Shown here one piece after another: positions 11,223-20,795 of a stretch of DNA of 64,000 nt (its first letter is position 1; each line of letters starts with the position of its first letter). The notes below the pieces were generated by a model that was given only the letters and a program-made list of their open reading frames with translations, ran no database searches and was not told the origin of the DNA. The stretch is from assembly GCA_029204225.1 (NCBI GenBank), contig CM055107.1:26692572-26756571 (forward strand), written 5' to 3'. The position numbers and the translations under genes are program-made. The DNA is from Diphasiastrum complanatum (taxonomy: Eukaryota; Streptophyta; Lycopodiopsida; Lycopodiales; Lycopodiaceae).

Positions 11223-11851
11223 TGGGGCCAATGTGTGAGGAAGAGTTTCTTCTTCATATGATTTCAAGAAGATCTTCAAGATGCATGGCCGAGTCTTTAT
11301 GGCTCACCTTACATGGCAAAGAGGGGCATCTTTTATGTTGTATCTACTACAACACATTAATATATGCTCCTCTTCATTTGCTTGAAATGCTATCTTGCTT
11401 CATTGAATTTTTTGGATCTCAAAGTTCAAGAAAAGCTATACTAGTTTTGTATGATGCTTATGGTATGGACATGTTTCTTGTCATTATTGACTTAGAAGTG
11501 TTTCCAATACTTTTTGAAAGCAAGATATTGTATTGTCAAAAGTATGCTCTTGGTTCTAGTAAGAACAAGATTGAGCTTGGTACTCACTTTTTTGAAAATC
11601 ATGTTTTCACATGTTTTGAGGCAAATTGTAAACTCCTCTTGAGATTAAGTGAAGCGTCCAAAGTGGACACTTACATCCTTGAGAGAGTAACTAGCCTAAA
11701 AAATATCACGATAGTCTTTGATATCAAGATTAGATCCATCATGGATATAGTTCATTGTATGTGGACTAGTCAAGCTAGAAAGCATAATCTTGATAATCAT
11801 CATTGTTTCACATCTGATAATCTTGATCTCCATGATCCTTATGAGGCTTGA
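11219..11851 (+). CDS. Accessory ORF, unit 1, unknown function (210 aa)
   Basis: ATGATG at 11219 overlaps the stop of the integrase remnant. The 210-residue frame is open throughout and is found in every internal copy and in the minus copy at 5844-6416. Visible features: a hydrophobic, Cys-containing centre ('LLEMLSCFIEFFG', 'AILVLYDAYGMDMFLVIIDL'), a KNKIEL stretch, 'HVFTCFEANCKLLLRLSEA', and a His/Asn/Asp-rich end ('HNLDNHHCF'). No retroviral domain, zinc knuckle, transmembrane helix or signal peptide is evident. It sits where RT-RNase H would normally be. I infer captured host sequence or a lineage accessory protein. Whether it is expressed is unknown. Confidence 0.5.
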   Translation: MMGPMCEEEFLLHMISRRSSRCMAESLWLTLHGKEGHLLCCIYYNTLIYAPLHLLEMLSCFIEFFGSQSSRKAILVLYDAYGMDMFLVIIDLEVFPILFESKILYCQKYALGSSKNKIELGTHFFENHVFTCFEANCKLLLRLSEASKVDTYILERVTSLKNITIVFDIKIRSIMDIVHCMWTSQARKHNLDNHHCFTSDNLDLHDPYEA

Positions 11852-12142
11852 AAGCCTCAGATATCTCTATTTATGGTGCATCCATCATGCAAGTGGAACT
11901 TTTAAAGCAAAGATCATCATCAAGCATGGAGGAAGCCCATGATTATAGTGGCATATTGGTTGAGCACTCTTCAAAGCCATTGGCAAGAGATCTCTACCAA
12001 AGAGATCTTATCATGGATATGGTGAGGGTGCTGCTATGATGGATCCCTTGGCTAATCTTCACTTCTAATGCATACCAAAGGATCCACTCAAAAAGATTTA
12101 CAAACTTCTCAAGTGATCTAGTACCTTTCCAAACTATTTTTT

Positions 12143-12151
12143 GAGGAGGAG
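12143..12151 (+). other. Polypurine tract, unit 1
   Basis: GAGGAGGAG directly precedes the LTR start; the same tract is at 14745-14753 and 17374-17382, shortened to GAGGAG at 19965-19970. Confidence 0.75.
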
Positions 12152-12977
12152 TGTGAGAAATTGGCAAAAATCTAGCTTGGTATTTTTTATGATAGAAGTT
12201 TGTAAGTGAATCTCACATGTGTGGAGGATGTTCCCACGTGTGGAGAATTGTAAAGTAAATCAAAATGTTTGATACAGGGGTCTCGTAGAATTTCATAGTC
12301 AAGCATTTAGGTGTAGGATGTTGATAGGGTCAAATTTGGCATAGATGGCAAATTATCCATTTCCACTTGTAATGCCACTATTGAGCCAAAATAGAGTAGG
12401 AGGACAAACTTGTGCCAATTAGAGTGTAGACAAGTGTAATGGTTTTGTTTGATGAAGTTTAAGAGGTCCAATAGGATTTAGAGGTGGAACCATGTGTGGT
12501 CCAATATGAATTTGAGGTGTGCTTGAATATAGTCCAATAGAATTTAGAGGTGCATGGGTCAATGGTCCAATAGGATTAAGAGGTGGCAAAGTGTGATCCA
12601 ATCATAGTTAAGCATAGTGGTAGCTCATGGATCTACTAGTATCATTGTACTCCTCATTCGGATCTAATTGATTTTGAGATTGAGTGAATTTTGAGTGTCA
12701 TTGAATTTCTAGCTTTCTCTCTCTACCTGAGAGCTCATGATGGTTTTTCTCTCTCTACCCGAGGAGAGTAGCTTGTTTCTACTTAGAATACTTTTGGAAC
12801 ACTTCCCACACGTGTGAGTGAGAGTTGGAAGTGATTGAATGCATGTAGTAGTGTGTTTTTGCCATAGGATCTAAGATTGATCTTGAATCTCAATCTGGTC
12901 TTGATCTTGGTGCATCTACACACCTTAGGAGATCACAAGCACATGTAGTGGACAATCTACACATGTGAAATTCAACA
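12152..12977 (+). repeat. LTR-A 2 of array (826 bp)
   Basis: It starts TGTGAG and ends TTCAACA, flanked by a polypurine tract and a primer site. It contains an imperfect repeat of a motif like TCCAATAGGATTTAGAGGTG (about 12468-12590), which creates a meaningless antisense Pro-Ile-Gly-rich frame. CACGTGT palindromes occur near both ends. Confidence 0.9.
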
Positions 12978-12990
12978 TGGTATCAGAGCC
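12978..12990 (+). other. Primer binding site, unit 2
   Basis: TGGTATCAGAGCC follows the LTR end. Confidence 0.85.
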
Positions 12991-13479
12991 TACCTAAGTT
13001 TACCATGCATTTTGGTCCATCTAAGTGAAAAATTTTCATCAATCTTGAGCTAGAAATTGTCAAGGCCCATTTTCCTAGCTATCTTGTTCAATTTTGGATC
13101 AAAAGAGATCAAAAGGACATTGATTGGGTCTGACCTGGTACTGTACGGAATCAGGTGCTCAGACACGTGTGAGGAACATCCAATTTCAGTTTGGGAGTTC
13201 TCTTTCATGTTTGATCCAAAAATCTTGCTAGATAGCTTGTTTTGAAGCTATTTTTTCCATTTGGTTGAGCCAATCAAAAGTTATAAGCTTTTGAAGAGGG
13301 TTAGGTAGGGCACCTGGACCTGGGTGGACAAGTGAGAGTGCAGACTCTCTTGATGTTTCTTATATGTCCAATATTTCAAATGAGGATGATTACACAAAAT
13401 GCACATATCTTCTTTCTTCAAGTATTATGGTGTATGATTATTCCTTATTTTCAAAGCATATGTCGAGAAGAAATTCTCA

Positions 13480-13824
13480 TTGAAGATCAAAGCTTTGAGG
13501 AGTATTGGAGATCTTGAAGGAATAACACCATATGAAGTTTTATTCAAGATGAAGCCTAAGGTTGATCACCTTAGTGAACTTGGTAGTGCTTGCTTTCCAC
13601 ATATTCCCTTGGAAACAAGAAGGAAGGATGATCCAAGCTCATGGATCATGATTGGATACGCATCCATCAAGGAGGCCTTTAGTGCCTTTACACTATCTAT
13701 TTCAAAAGTGATTGTGAATAGAGATATTACATTGCAAGAAGATTTAATGTTGGAAGTGGCCGAGATCAAGGCTTCTCAAGAAGCATCACAAGTCATCTTT
13801 TTTTTTAAGGTATTCAAGTTATGA
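13480..13824 (+). pseudogene. Integrase C-terminal remnant, unit 2
   Basis: Same protein sequence as unit 1 at an offset of exactly 2,602 bp. Confidence 0.65.
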
Positions 13825-14453
13825 TGGGGCCAATGTGTGAGGAAGAGTTTCTTCTTCATATGATTTCAAGAAGATCTTCAAGATGCATGGCCGAGTCTTT
13901 ATGGCTCACCTTACATGGCAAAGAGGGGCATCTTTTATGTTGTATCTACTACAACACATTAATATATGCTCCTCTTCATTTGCTTGAAATGCTATCTTGC
14001 TTCATTGAATTTTTTGGATCTCAAAGTTCAAGAAAAGCTATACTAGTTTTGTATGATGCTTATGGTATGGACATGTTTCTTGTCATTATTGACTTAGAAG
14101 TGTTTCCAATACTTTTTGAAAGCAAGATATTGTATTGTCAAAAGTATGCTCTTGGTTCTAGTAAGAACAAGATTGAGCTTGGTACTCACTTTTTTGAAAA
14201 TCATGTTTTCACATGTTTTGAGGCAAATTGTAAACTCCTCTTGAGATTAAGTGAAGCGTCCAAAGTGGACACTTACATCCTTGAGAGAGTAACTAGCCTA
14301 AAAAATATCACGATAGTCTTTGATATCAAGATTAGATCCATCATGGATATAGTTCATTGTATGTGGACTAGTCAAGCTAGAAAGCATAATCTTGATAATC
14401 ATCATTGTTTCACATCTGATAATCTTGATCTCCATGATCCTTATGAGGCTTGA
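13821..14453 (+). CDS. Accessory ORF, unit 2 (210 aa)
   Basis: Identical in protein sequence to the unit 1 copy, start overlapping the upstream stop in the same way. The identity of units 1 and 2 points to a recent duplication, not to selection. Confidence 0.5.
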   Translation: MMGPMCEEEFLLHMISRRSSRCMAESLWLTLHGKEGHLLCCIYYNTLIYAPLHLLEMLSCFIEFFGSQSSRKAILVLYDAYGMDMFLVIIDLEVFPILFESKILYCQKYALGSSKNKIELGTHFFENHVFTCFEANCKLLLRLSEASKVDTYILERVTSLKNITIVFDIKIRSIMDIVHCMWTSQARKHNLDNHHCFTSDNLDLHDPYEA

Positions 14454-14753
14454 AAGCCTCAGATATCTCTATTTATGGTGCATCCATCATGCAAGTGGAA
14501 CTTTTAAAGCAAAGATCATCATCAAGCATGGAGGAAGCCCATGATTATAGTGGCATATTGGTTGAGCACTCTTCAAAGCCATTGGCAAGAGATCTCTACC
14601 AAAGAGATCTTATCATGGATATGGTGAGGGTGCTGCTATGATGGATCCCTTGGCTAATCTTCACTTCTAATGCATACCAAAGGATCCACTCAAAAAGATT
14701 TACAAACTTCTCAAGTGATCTAGTACCTTTCCAAACTATTTTTTGAGGAGGAG

Positions 14754-15579
14754 TGTGAGAAATTGGCAAAAATCTAGCTTGGTATTTTTTATGATAGAAG
14801 TTTGTAAGTGAATCTCACATGTGTGGAGGATGTTCCCACGTGTGGAGAATTGTAAAGTAAATCAAAATGTTTGATACAGGGGTCTCGTAGAATTTCATAG
14901 TCAAGCATTTAGGTGTAGGATGTTGATAGGGTCAAATTTGGCATAGATGGCAAATTATCCATTTCCACTTGTAATGCCACTATTGAGCCAAAATAGAGTA
15001 GGAGGACAAACTTGTGCCAATTAGAGTGTAGACAAGTGTAATGGTTTTGTTTGATGAAGTTTAAGAGGTCCAATAGGATTTAGAGGTGGAACCATGTGTG
15101 GTCCAATATGAATTTGAGGTGTGCTTGAATATAGTCCAATAGAATTTAGAGGTGCATGGGTCAATGGTCCAATAGGATTAAGAGGTGGCAAAGTGTGATC
15201 CAATCATAGTTAAGCATAGTGGTAGCTCATGGATCTACTAGTATCATTGTACTCCTCATTCGGATCTAATTGATTTTGAGATTGAGTGAATTTTGAGTGT
15301 CATTGAATTTCTAGCTTTCTCTCTCTACCTGAGAGCTCATGATGGTTTTTCTCTCTCTACCCGAGGAGAGTAGCTTGTTTCTACTTAGAATACTTTTGGA
15401 ACACTTCCCACACGTGTGAGTGAGAGTTGGAAGTGATTGAATGCATGTAGTAGTGTGTTTTTGCCATAGGATCTAAGATTGATCTTGAATCTCAATCTGG
15501 TCTTGATCTTGGTGCATCTACACACCTTAGGAGATCACAAGCACATGTAGTGGACAATCTACACATGTGAAATTCAACA
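14754..15579 (+). repeat. LTR-A 3 of array (826 bp)
   Basis: It starts TGTGAG, ends TTCAACA and is followed by a primer site. Essentially identical to LTR 2. Confidence 0.9.
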
Positions 15580-15592
15580 TGGTATCAGAGCC
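15580..15592 (+). other. Primer binding site, unit 3
   Basis: TGGTATCAGAGCC follows the LTR end. Confidence 0.85.
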
Positions 15593-16109
15593 TACCTAAG
15601 TTTACCATGCATTTTGGTCCATCTAAGTGAAAAATTTTCATCAATCTTGAGCTAGAAATTGTCAAGGCCCATTTTCCTAGCTATCTTGTTCAATTTTGGA
15701 TCAAAAGAGATCAAAAGGACATTGATTGGGTCTGACCTGGTACTGTACGGAATCAGGTGCTCAGACACGTGTGAGGAACATCCAATTTCAGTTTGGGAGT
15801 TCTCTTTCATGTTTGATCCAAAAATCTTGCTAGATAGCTTGTTTTGAAGTTATTTTTGTCTAGTTTCTGATGCAATCAGTTTTATTCCATTTGGTTGAGC
15901 CAATCAAAAGTTAAAAGCTTTTGAAGAGGGTTAGGTAGGGCACCTAGACCTGGGTGGACAAGTGAGAGTGCAAACTCTCTTGATGTTTCTTATATGTCCA
16001 ATATTTCAAAGGAGGATGATTACACAAAATGCACATATCTTCTTTCTTCAAGTATTATGGTGTATGATTATTCCTTATTTTCAAAGCATATGTCGAGAAG
16101 AAATTCTCA

Positions 16110-16454
16110 TTGAAGATCAAAGCTTTGAGGAGTATTGGAGCTCTTGAAGGAATAGCACCATATGAAGTTTTATTCAAGATGAAGCCTAAGGTTGATCACC
16201 TTAGTGAACTTGGTAGTGCTTGCTTTCCACATATTCCCTTGGAAACAAGAAGGAAGGATGATCCAAGCTCATGGATCATGATTGGATACGCATCCATCAA
16301 GGAGGCCTTTAGTGCCTTTACACTATCTATTTCAAAATTAATTGTGAATAGAGATATTACATTGCAAGAAGATTTAATGTTGGAAGTGGCCGAGATCAAG
16401 GCTTCTCAAGAAGCATCACAAGTCATCTTTTTTTTTAAGGTATTCAAGTTATGA
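16110..16454 (+). pseudogene. Integrase C-terminal remnant, unit 3
   Basis: Same frame as unit 1 but with the 'ALEGIAPYE' variant shared with unit 4 and with the minus copy at 6344-6673, and a Val-to-Leu change near the end. Units 3 and 4 therefore keep the older form. Confidence 0.65.
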
Positions 16455-17082
16455 TGGGGCCAATGTGTGAGGAAGAGTTTCTTCTTCATATGATTTCAAG
16501 AAGATCTTCAAGATGCATGGCCGAGTCTTTATGGCTCACCTTACATGGCAAAGAGGGGCATCTTTTATGTTGTATCTACTACAACACATTAATATATGCT
16601 CCTCTTCATTTGCTTGAAATGCTATCTTGCTTCATTGAATTTTTTGGATCTCAAAGTTCAAGAAAAGCTATACTAGTTTTGTATGATGCTTATGGTATGG
16701 ACATGTTTCTTGTCATTATTGACTTAGATGTGTTTCCAATACTTTTTGAAGGCAAGATATTGTATTGTCAAAAGTATGCTCTTGGTTCTAGTAAGAACAA
16801 GATTGAGCTTGGTACTCACTTTTTTGAAAATCATGTTTTCACATGTTTTGAGGCAAATTTAAACTCCTCTTGAGATTAAGTGAAGCGTCCAAAGTGGACA
16901 CTTACATCCTTGAGAGTGTAACTAGCCTAAAAAATATCACGATAGTCTTTGATATCAAGATTAGATCCATCATGGATATAGTTCATTGTATGTGGACTAG
17001 TCAAGCTAGAAAGCATAATCTTGATAATCATCATTGTTTCACATCTGATAATCTTGATCTCCATGATCCTTATGAGGCTTGA
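16451..17082 (+). pseudogene. Accessory ORF, unit 3, frameshifted
   Basis: A 2-base deletion near 16859 (GCAAATTTAAAC where other units read GCAAATTGTAAAC) ends the first frame at 16873. The remainder continues in another frame to 17082. Otherwise like units 1, 2 and 4. Confidence 0.6.
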
Positions 17083-17382
17083 AAGCCTCAGATATCTCTA
17101 TTTATGGTGCATCCATCATGCAAGTGGAACTTTTAAAGCAAAGATCATCATCAAGCATGGAGGAAGCCCATGATCATAGTGGCATATTGGTTGAGCACTC
17201 TTCAAAGGCATTGGCAAGAGATCTCTACCAAAGAGATCTTATCATGGATATGGTGAGGGTGCTGCTATGATGGATCCCTTGGCTAATCTTCACTTCTTAT
17301 GCATACCAAAGGATCCACTCAAAAAGATTTACAAACTTCTCAAGTGATCTAGTACCTTTCCAAACTATTTTTTGAGGAGGAG

Positions 17383-18208
17383 TGTGAGAAATTGGCAAAA
17401 ATCTAGCTTGGTATTTTTTATGATAGAAGTTTGTAAGTGAATCTCACATGTGTGGAGGATGTTCCCACGTGTGGAGAATTGTAAAGTAAATCAAAATGTT
17501 TGATATAGGGGTCTCGTAGAATTTCATAGTCAAGCATTTAGGTGTAGGATGTTGATAGGGTCAAATTTGGCATAGATGGCAAATTATCCATTTCCACTTG
17601 TAATGCCACTATTGAGCCAAAATAGAGTAGGAGGACAAACTTGTGCCAATTAGAGTGTAGACAAGTGTAATGCTTTTGTTTGATGAAGTTTAAGAGGTCC
17701 AATAGGATTTAGAGGTGGAACCATGTGTGGTCCAATAGGAATTTGAGGTGTGCTTGAATATAGTCCAATAGAATTTAGAGGTGCATGGGTCAATGGTCCA
17801 CTAAGATTAAGAGGTGGCAAAGTGTGATCCAATCATAGTTAAGCATAGTGGTAGCTCATGGATCTACTAGTATCATTGTGCTCCTCATTCGGATCTAATT
17901 GATTTTGAGATTGAGTGAATTTTGAGTGTCATTGAATTTCTAGCTTTCTCTCTCTACCCGAGAGCTCATGATGGTTTTTCTCTCTCTACCCGAGGAGAGT
18001 AGCTTGTTTCTACTTAGAATACTTTTGGAACACTTCCCACACGTGTGAGTGAGAGTTGGAAGTGATTGAATGCATGTAGTAGTGTGTTTTTGCCATAGGA
18101 TCTAAGATTGATCTTGAATCTCAATCTGGTCTTGATCTTGGTGCATCTACACACCTTAGGAGATCACAAGCACATGTAGTGGACAATCTACACATGTGAA
18201 ATTCAACA
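17383..18208 (+). repeat. LTR-A 4 of array (826 bp)
   Basis: It starts TGTGAG and ends TTCAACA before a primer site. It carries the inner-LTR diagnostic bases (AGGATCTAAGATTG, AATCTACACATGTG). Confidence 0.9.
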
Positions 18209-18221
18209 TGGTATCAGAGCC
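18209..18221 (+). other. Primer binding site, unit 4
   Basis: TGGTATCAGAGCC follows the LTR end. Confidence 0.85.
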
Positions 18222-18738
18222 TACCTAAGTTTACCATGCATTTTGGTCCATCTAAGTGAAAAAATTTCATCAATCTTGAGCTAGAAATTGTCAAGGCCCA
18301 TTTTCCTAGCTATCTTGTTCAATTTTGGATCAAAAGAGATCAAAAGGACATTGATTGGGTCTGACCTGGTACTGTACGAAATCAGGTGCTCAGACACGTG
18401 TGAGGAACATCCAATTTCAGTTTGGGAGTTCTCTTTCATGTTTGATCCAAAAATCTTGCTAGATAGCTTGTTTTGAAGCTATTTTTGTCTAGTTTATGAT
18501 GCAATCAGTTTTATTCCATTTGGTTGAGCCAATCAAAAGTTATAAGCTTTTGAAGAGGGTTAGGTAGGGCACCTAGACCTGGGTGGACAAGTGAGAGTGC
18601 AAACTCTCTTGATGTTTCTTATATGTCCAATATTTCAAAGGAGGATGATTACACAAAATGCACATATCTTCTTTCTTCAAGTATTATGGTGTATGATTAT
18701 TCCTTATTTTCAAAGCATATGTCGAGAAGAAATTCTCA

Positions 18739-19083
18739 TTGAAGATCAAAGCTTTGAGGAGTATTGGAGCTCTTGAAGGAATAGCACCATATGAAGTTTT
18801 ATTCAAGATGAAGCCTAAGGTTGATCACCTTAGTGAACTTGGTAGTGCTTGCTTTCCACATATTCCCTTGGAAACAAGAAGGAAGGATGATCCAAGCTCA
18901 TGGATCATGATTGGATACGCATCCATCAAGGAGGCCTTTAGTGCCTTTACACTATCTATTTCAAAAGTGATTGTGAATAGAGATATTACATTGCAAGAAG
19001 ATTTAATGTTGGAAGTGGCCGAGATCAAGGCTTCTCAAGAAGCATCACAAGTCATCTTTTTTTTTAAGGTATTCAAGTTATGA
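18739..19083 (+). pseudogene. Integrase C-terminal remnant, unit 4
   Basis: Same reading as unit 3 with Val restored near the end. Open to the overlapping start of the accessory ORF. Confidence 0.65.
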
Positions 19084-19712
19084 TGGGGCCAATGTGTGAG
19101 GAAGAGTTTCTTCTTCATATGATTTCAAGAAGATCTTCAAGATGCATGGCCGAGTCTTTATGGCTCACCTTACATGGCAAAGAGGGGCATCTTTTATGTT
19201 GTATCTACTACAACACATTAATATATGCTCCTCTTCATTTGCTTGAAATGCTATCTTGCTTCATTGAATTTTTTGGATCTCAAAGTTCAAGAAAAGCTAT
19301 ACTAGTTTTGTATGATGCTTATGGTATGGACATGTTTCTTGTCATTATTGACTTAGATGTGTTTCCAATACTTTTTCAAAGCAAGATATTGTATTGTCAA
19401 AAGTATGCTCTTGGTTCTAGTAAGAACAAGATTGAGCTTGGTACTCACTTTTTTGAAAATCATGTTTTCACATGTTTTGAGGCAAATTGTAAACTCCTCT
19501 TGAGATTAAGTGAAGCATCCAAAGTGGACACTTACATCCTTGAGAGAGTAACTAGCCTAAAAAATATCACGATAGTCTTTGATATCAAGATTAGATCCAT
19601 CATGGATATAGTTCATTGTATGTGGACTAGTCAAGCTAGAAAGCATAATCTTGATAATCATCATTGTTTCACATCTTATGATCTTGATCTCCATGATCCT
19701 TATGAGGCTTGA
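19080..19712 (+). CDS. Accessory ORF, unit 4 (210 aa)
   Basis: Full-length frame with a few substitutions against units 1 and 2 (for example LDVF for LEVF, FQSK for FESK). Downstream of it unit 4 lacks about 40 bp present in the others near 19782, so the non-coding tail is changing while the frame stays open. Confidence 0.5.
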   Translation: MMGPMCEEEFLLHMISRRSSRCMAESLWLTLHGKEGHLLCCIYYNTLIYAPLHLLEMLSCFIEFFGSQSSRKAILVLYDAYGMDMFLVIIDLDVFPILFQSKILYCQKYALGSSKNKIELGTHFFENHVFTCFEANCKLLLRLSEASKVDTYILERVTSLKNITIVFDIKIRSIMDIVHCMWTSQARKHNLDNHHCFTSYDLDLHDPYEA

Positions 19713-19970
19713 AAGCCTCAGATTTCTCTATTTATGGTGCTTCCTTCATGCAAGTGGAACTTTCAAAGCAAAGATCATCATCAGAGCACTCTTCAAAGGC
19801 ATTGGCAAGAGATCTCTACCAAAGAGATCTTATCATGGATATGGTGAGGTTGCTGCTATGATGGATCCCTTGGCTGATCTTCACTTCTTATGCATACCAA
19901 AGGATCCACTCAAAAAGATTTACAAACTTCTCAAGTGATCTAGTACCTTTCCAAGCTATTTTTTGAGGAG

Positions 19971-20795
19971 TGTGAGAAATTGGCAAAAATCTAGCTTGGT
20001 ATCTTTTATGATAGAAGTTTGTAAGTGAATCACATGTGTGGAGGATGTTCCCACGTGTGGAGAATTGTAAAGTAAATCAAAATGTTTGATATAGGGGTTT
20101 CATAGAATTTCATAGTCAAGCATTTAGGTGTAAGATGTTGATAGGGTCAAATTTGGCATAGATGGCAAATTATCCATTTCCACTTGTAATGCCACTATTG
20201 AACCAAAATAGAGTAGGAGGCCAAACTTGTGCCAATTAGAGTGTAGACAAGTGTAATGCTTTTGTTTGATGAAGTTTAAGAAGTCCAATAGGATTTAGAG
20301 GTGGAACCATGTGTGGTCCAATAGGAATTTGAGGTGTGCTTGAATATAGTCCAATAGAATCTAGAGGTGCATGGATCAATGGTCCAATAGGATTAAGAGG
20401 TGGCAAAGTCTGATCCAATCATAGTTAAGCATAGTGGTAGCTCATGAATCTACTAGTATCATTGTACTCCTCATTTTGGATCTAATTGATTTTGAGATTG
20501 AGTGGATTTTGAGTGTCATTGAATTTCTAGCTTTCTCTCTCTACCCGAGAGCTCATGATGGTTTTTCTCTCTCTACCCGAGGAGAGCAGCTTGTTTTTAC
20601 TTAGAATACTTTTGGAACACTTCCCACACGTGTGAGTGAGAGTTGAAAGTGATTGAATGCATGTAGTAGTGTGTTTTTGCCATAGAATCAAAGATAGATC
20701 TTGATTCTCAATCTAGTCTTGATCTTGGTGCATCTACACACCTTAGGAGATCACAAGTACATGTAGTGGACAATCCACACGTGTGAAATTCAATA
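19971..20795 (+). repeat. LTR-A 5 of array, outer right copy (825 bp)
   Basis: It starts TGTGAG, but its outer end reads CAATA where the inner copies read CAACA. Bases such as AGAATCAAAGATAG and AATCCACACGTGTG match the truncated left-most LTR rather than the inner ones, so the two outer LTRs are the pair of the original insertion. Confidence 0.85.

Larger units (their letters stand above)
10226..20795 (+). mobile_element. Tandem head-to-tail LTR array of a non-autonomous Copia derivative
   Basis: Five LTR-A copies alternate with four internal regions, all in the same direction: LTR (150 bp remnant), internal 1 (1776 bp), LTR, internal 2 (1776), LTR, internal 3 (1803), LTR, internal 4 (1762), LTR. 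Each internal region starts with a primer site and ends with a polypurine tract, so every unit is a formally complete element sharing its LTR with the next. Units 1 and 2 are nearly identical. Units 3 and 4 share a 27-bp insertion near 15855 and 18485. Gag, protease, integrase core and RT are absent. The right end is followed by GTCAC; no matching repeat is found at the truncated left end. Repeated unequal crossing-over between LTRs is the likely origin. Confidence 0.85.

Noticed and set aside
12419-12601. A 60-residue antisense frame with repeated 'NPIGPL', present in each LTR-A (also 4961-5143, 15021-15203, 17650-17832, 20236-20418, 23661-23843)
   Set aside because: It is the translation of a short-period DNA repeat inside the LTR and has no independent support as a protein.
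10376-18221. Regularly spaced TGGTATCAGAGCC as tRNA genes or as a CRISPR-like array
   Set aside because: Only 13 bases match initiator-Met tRNA and each follows an LTR end; the spacing is that of 2.6-kb retroelement units.
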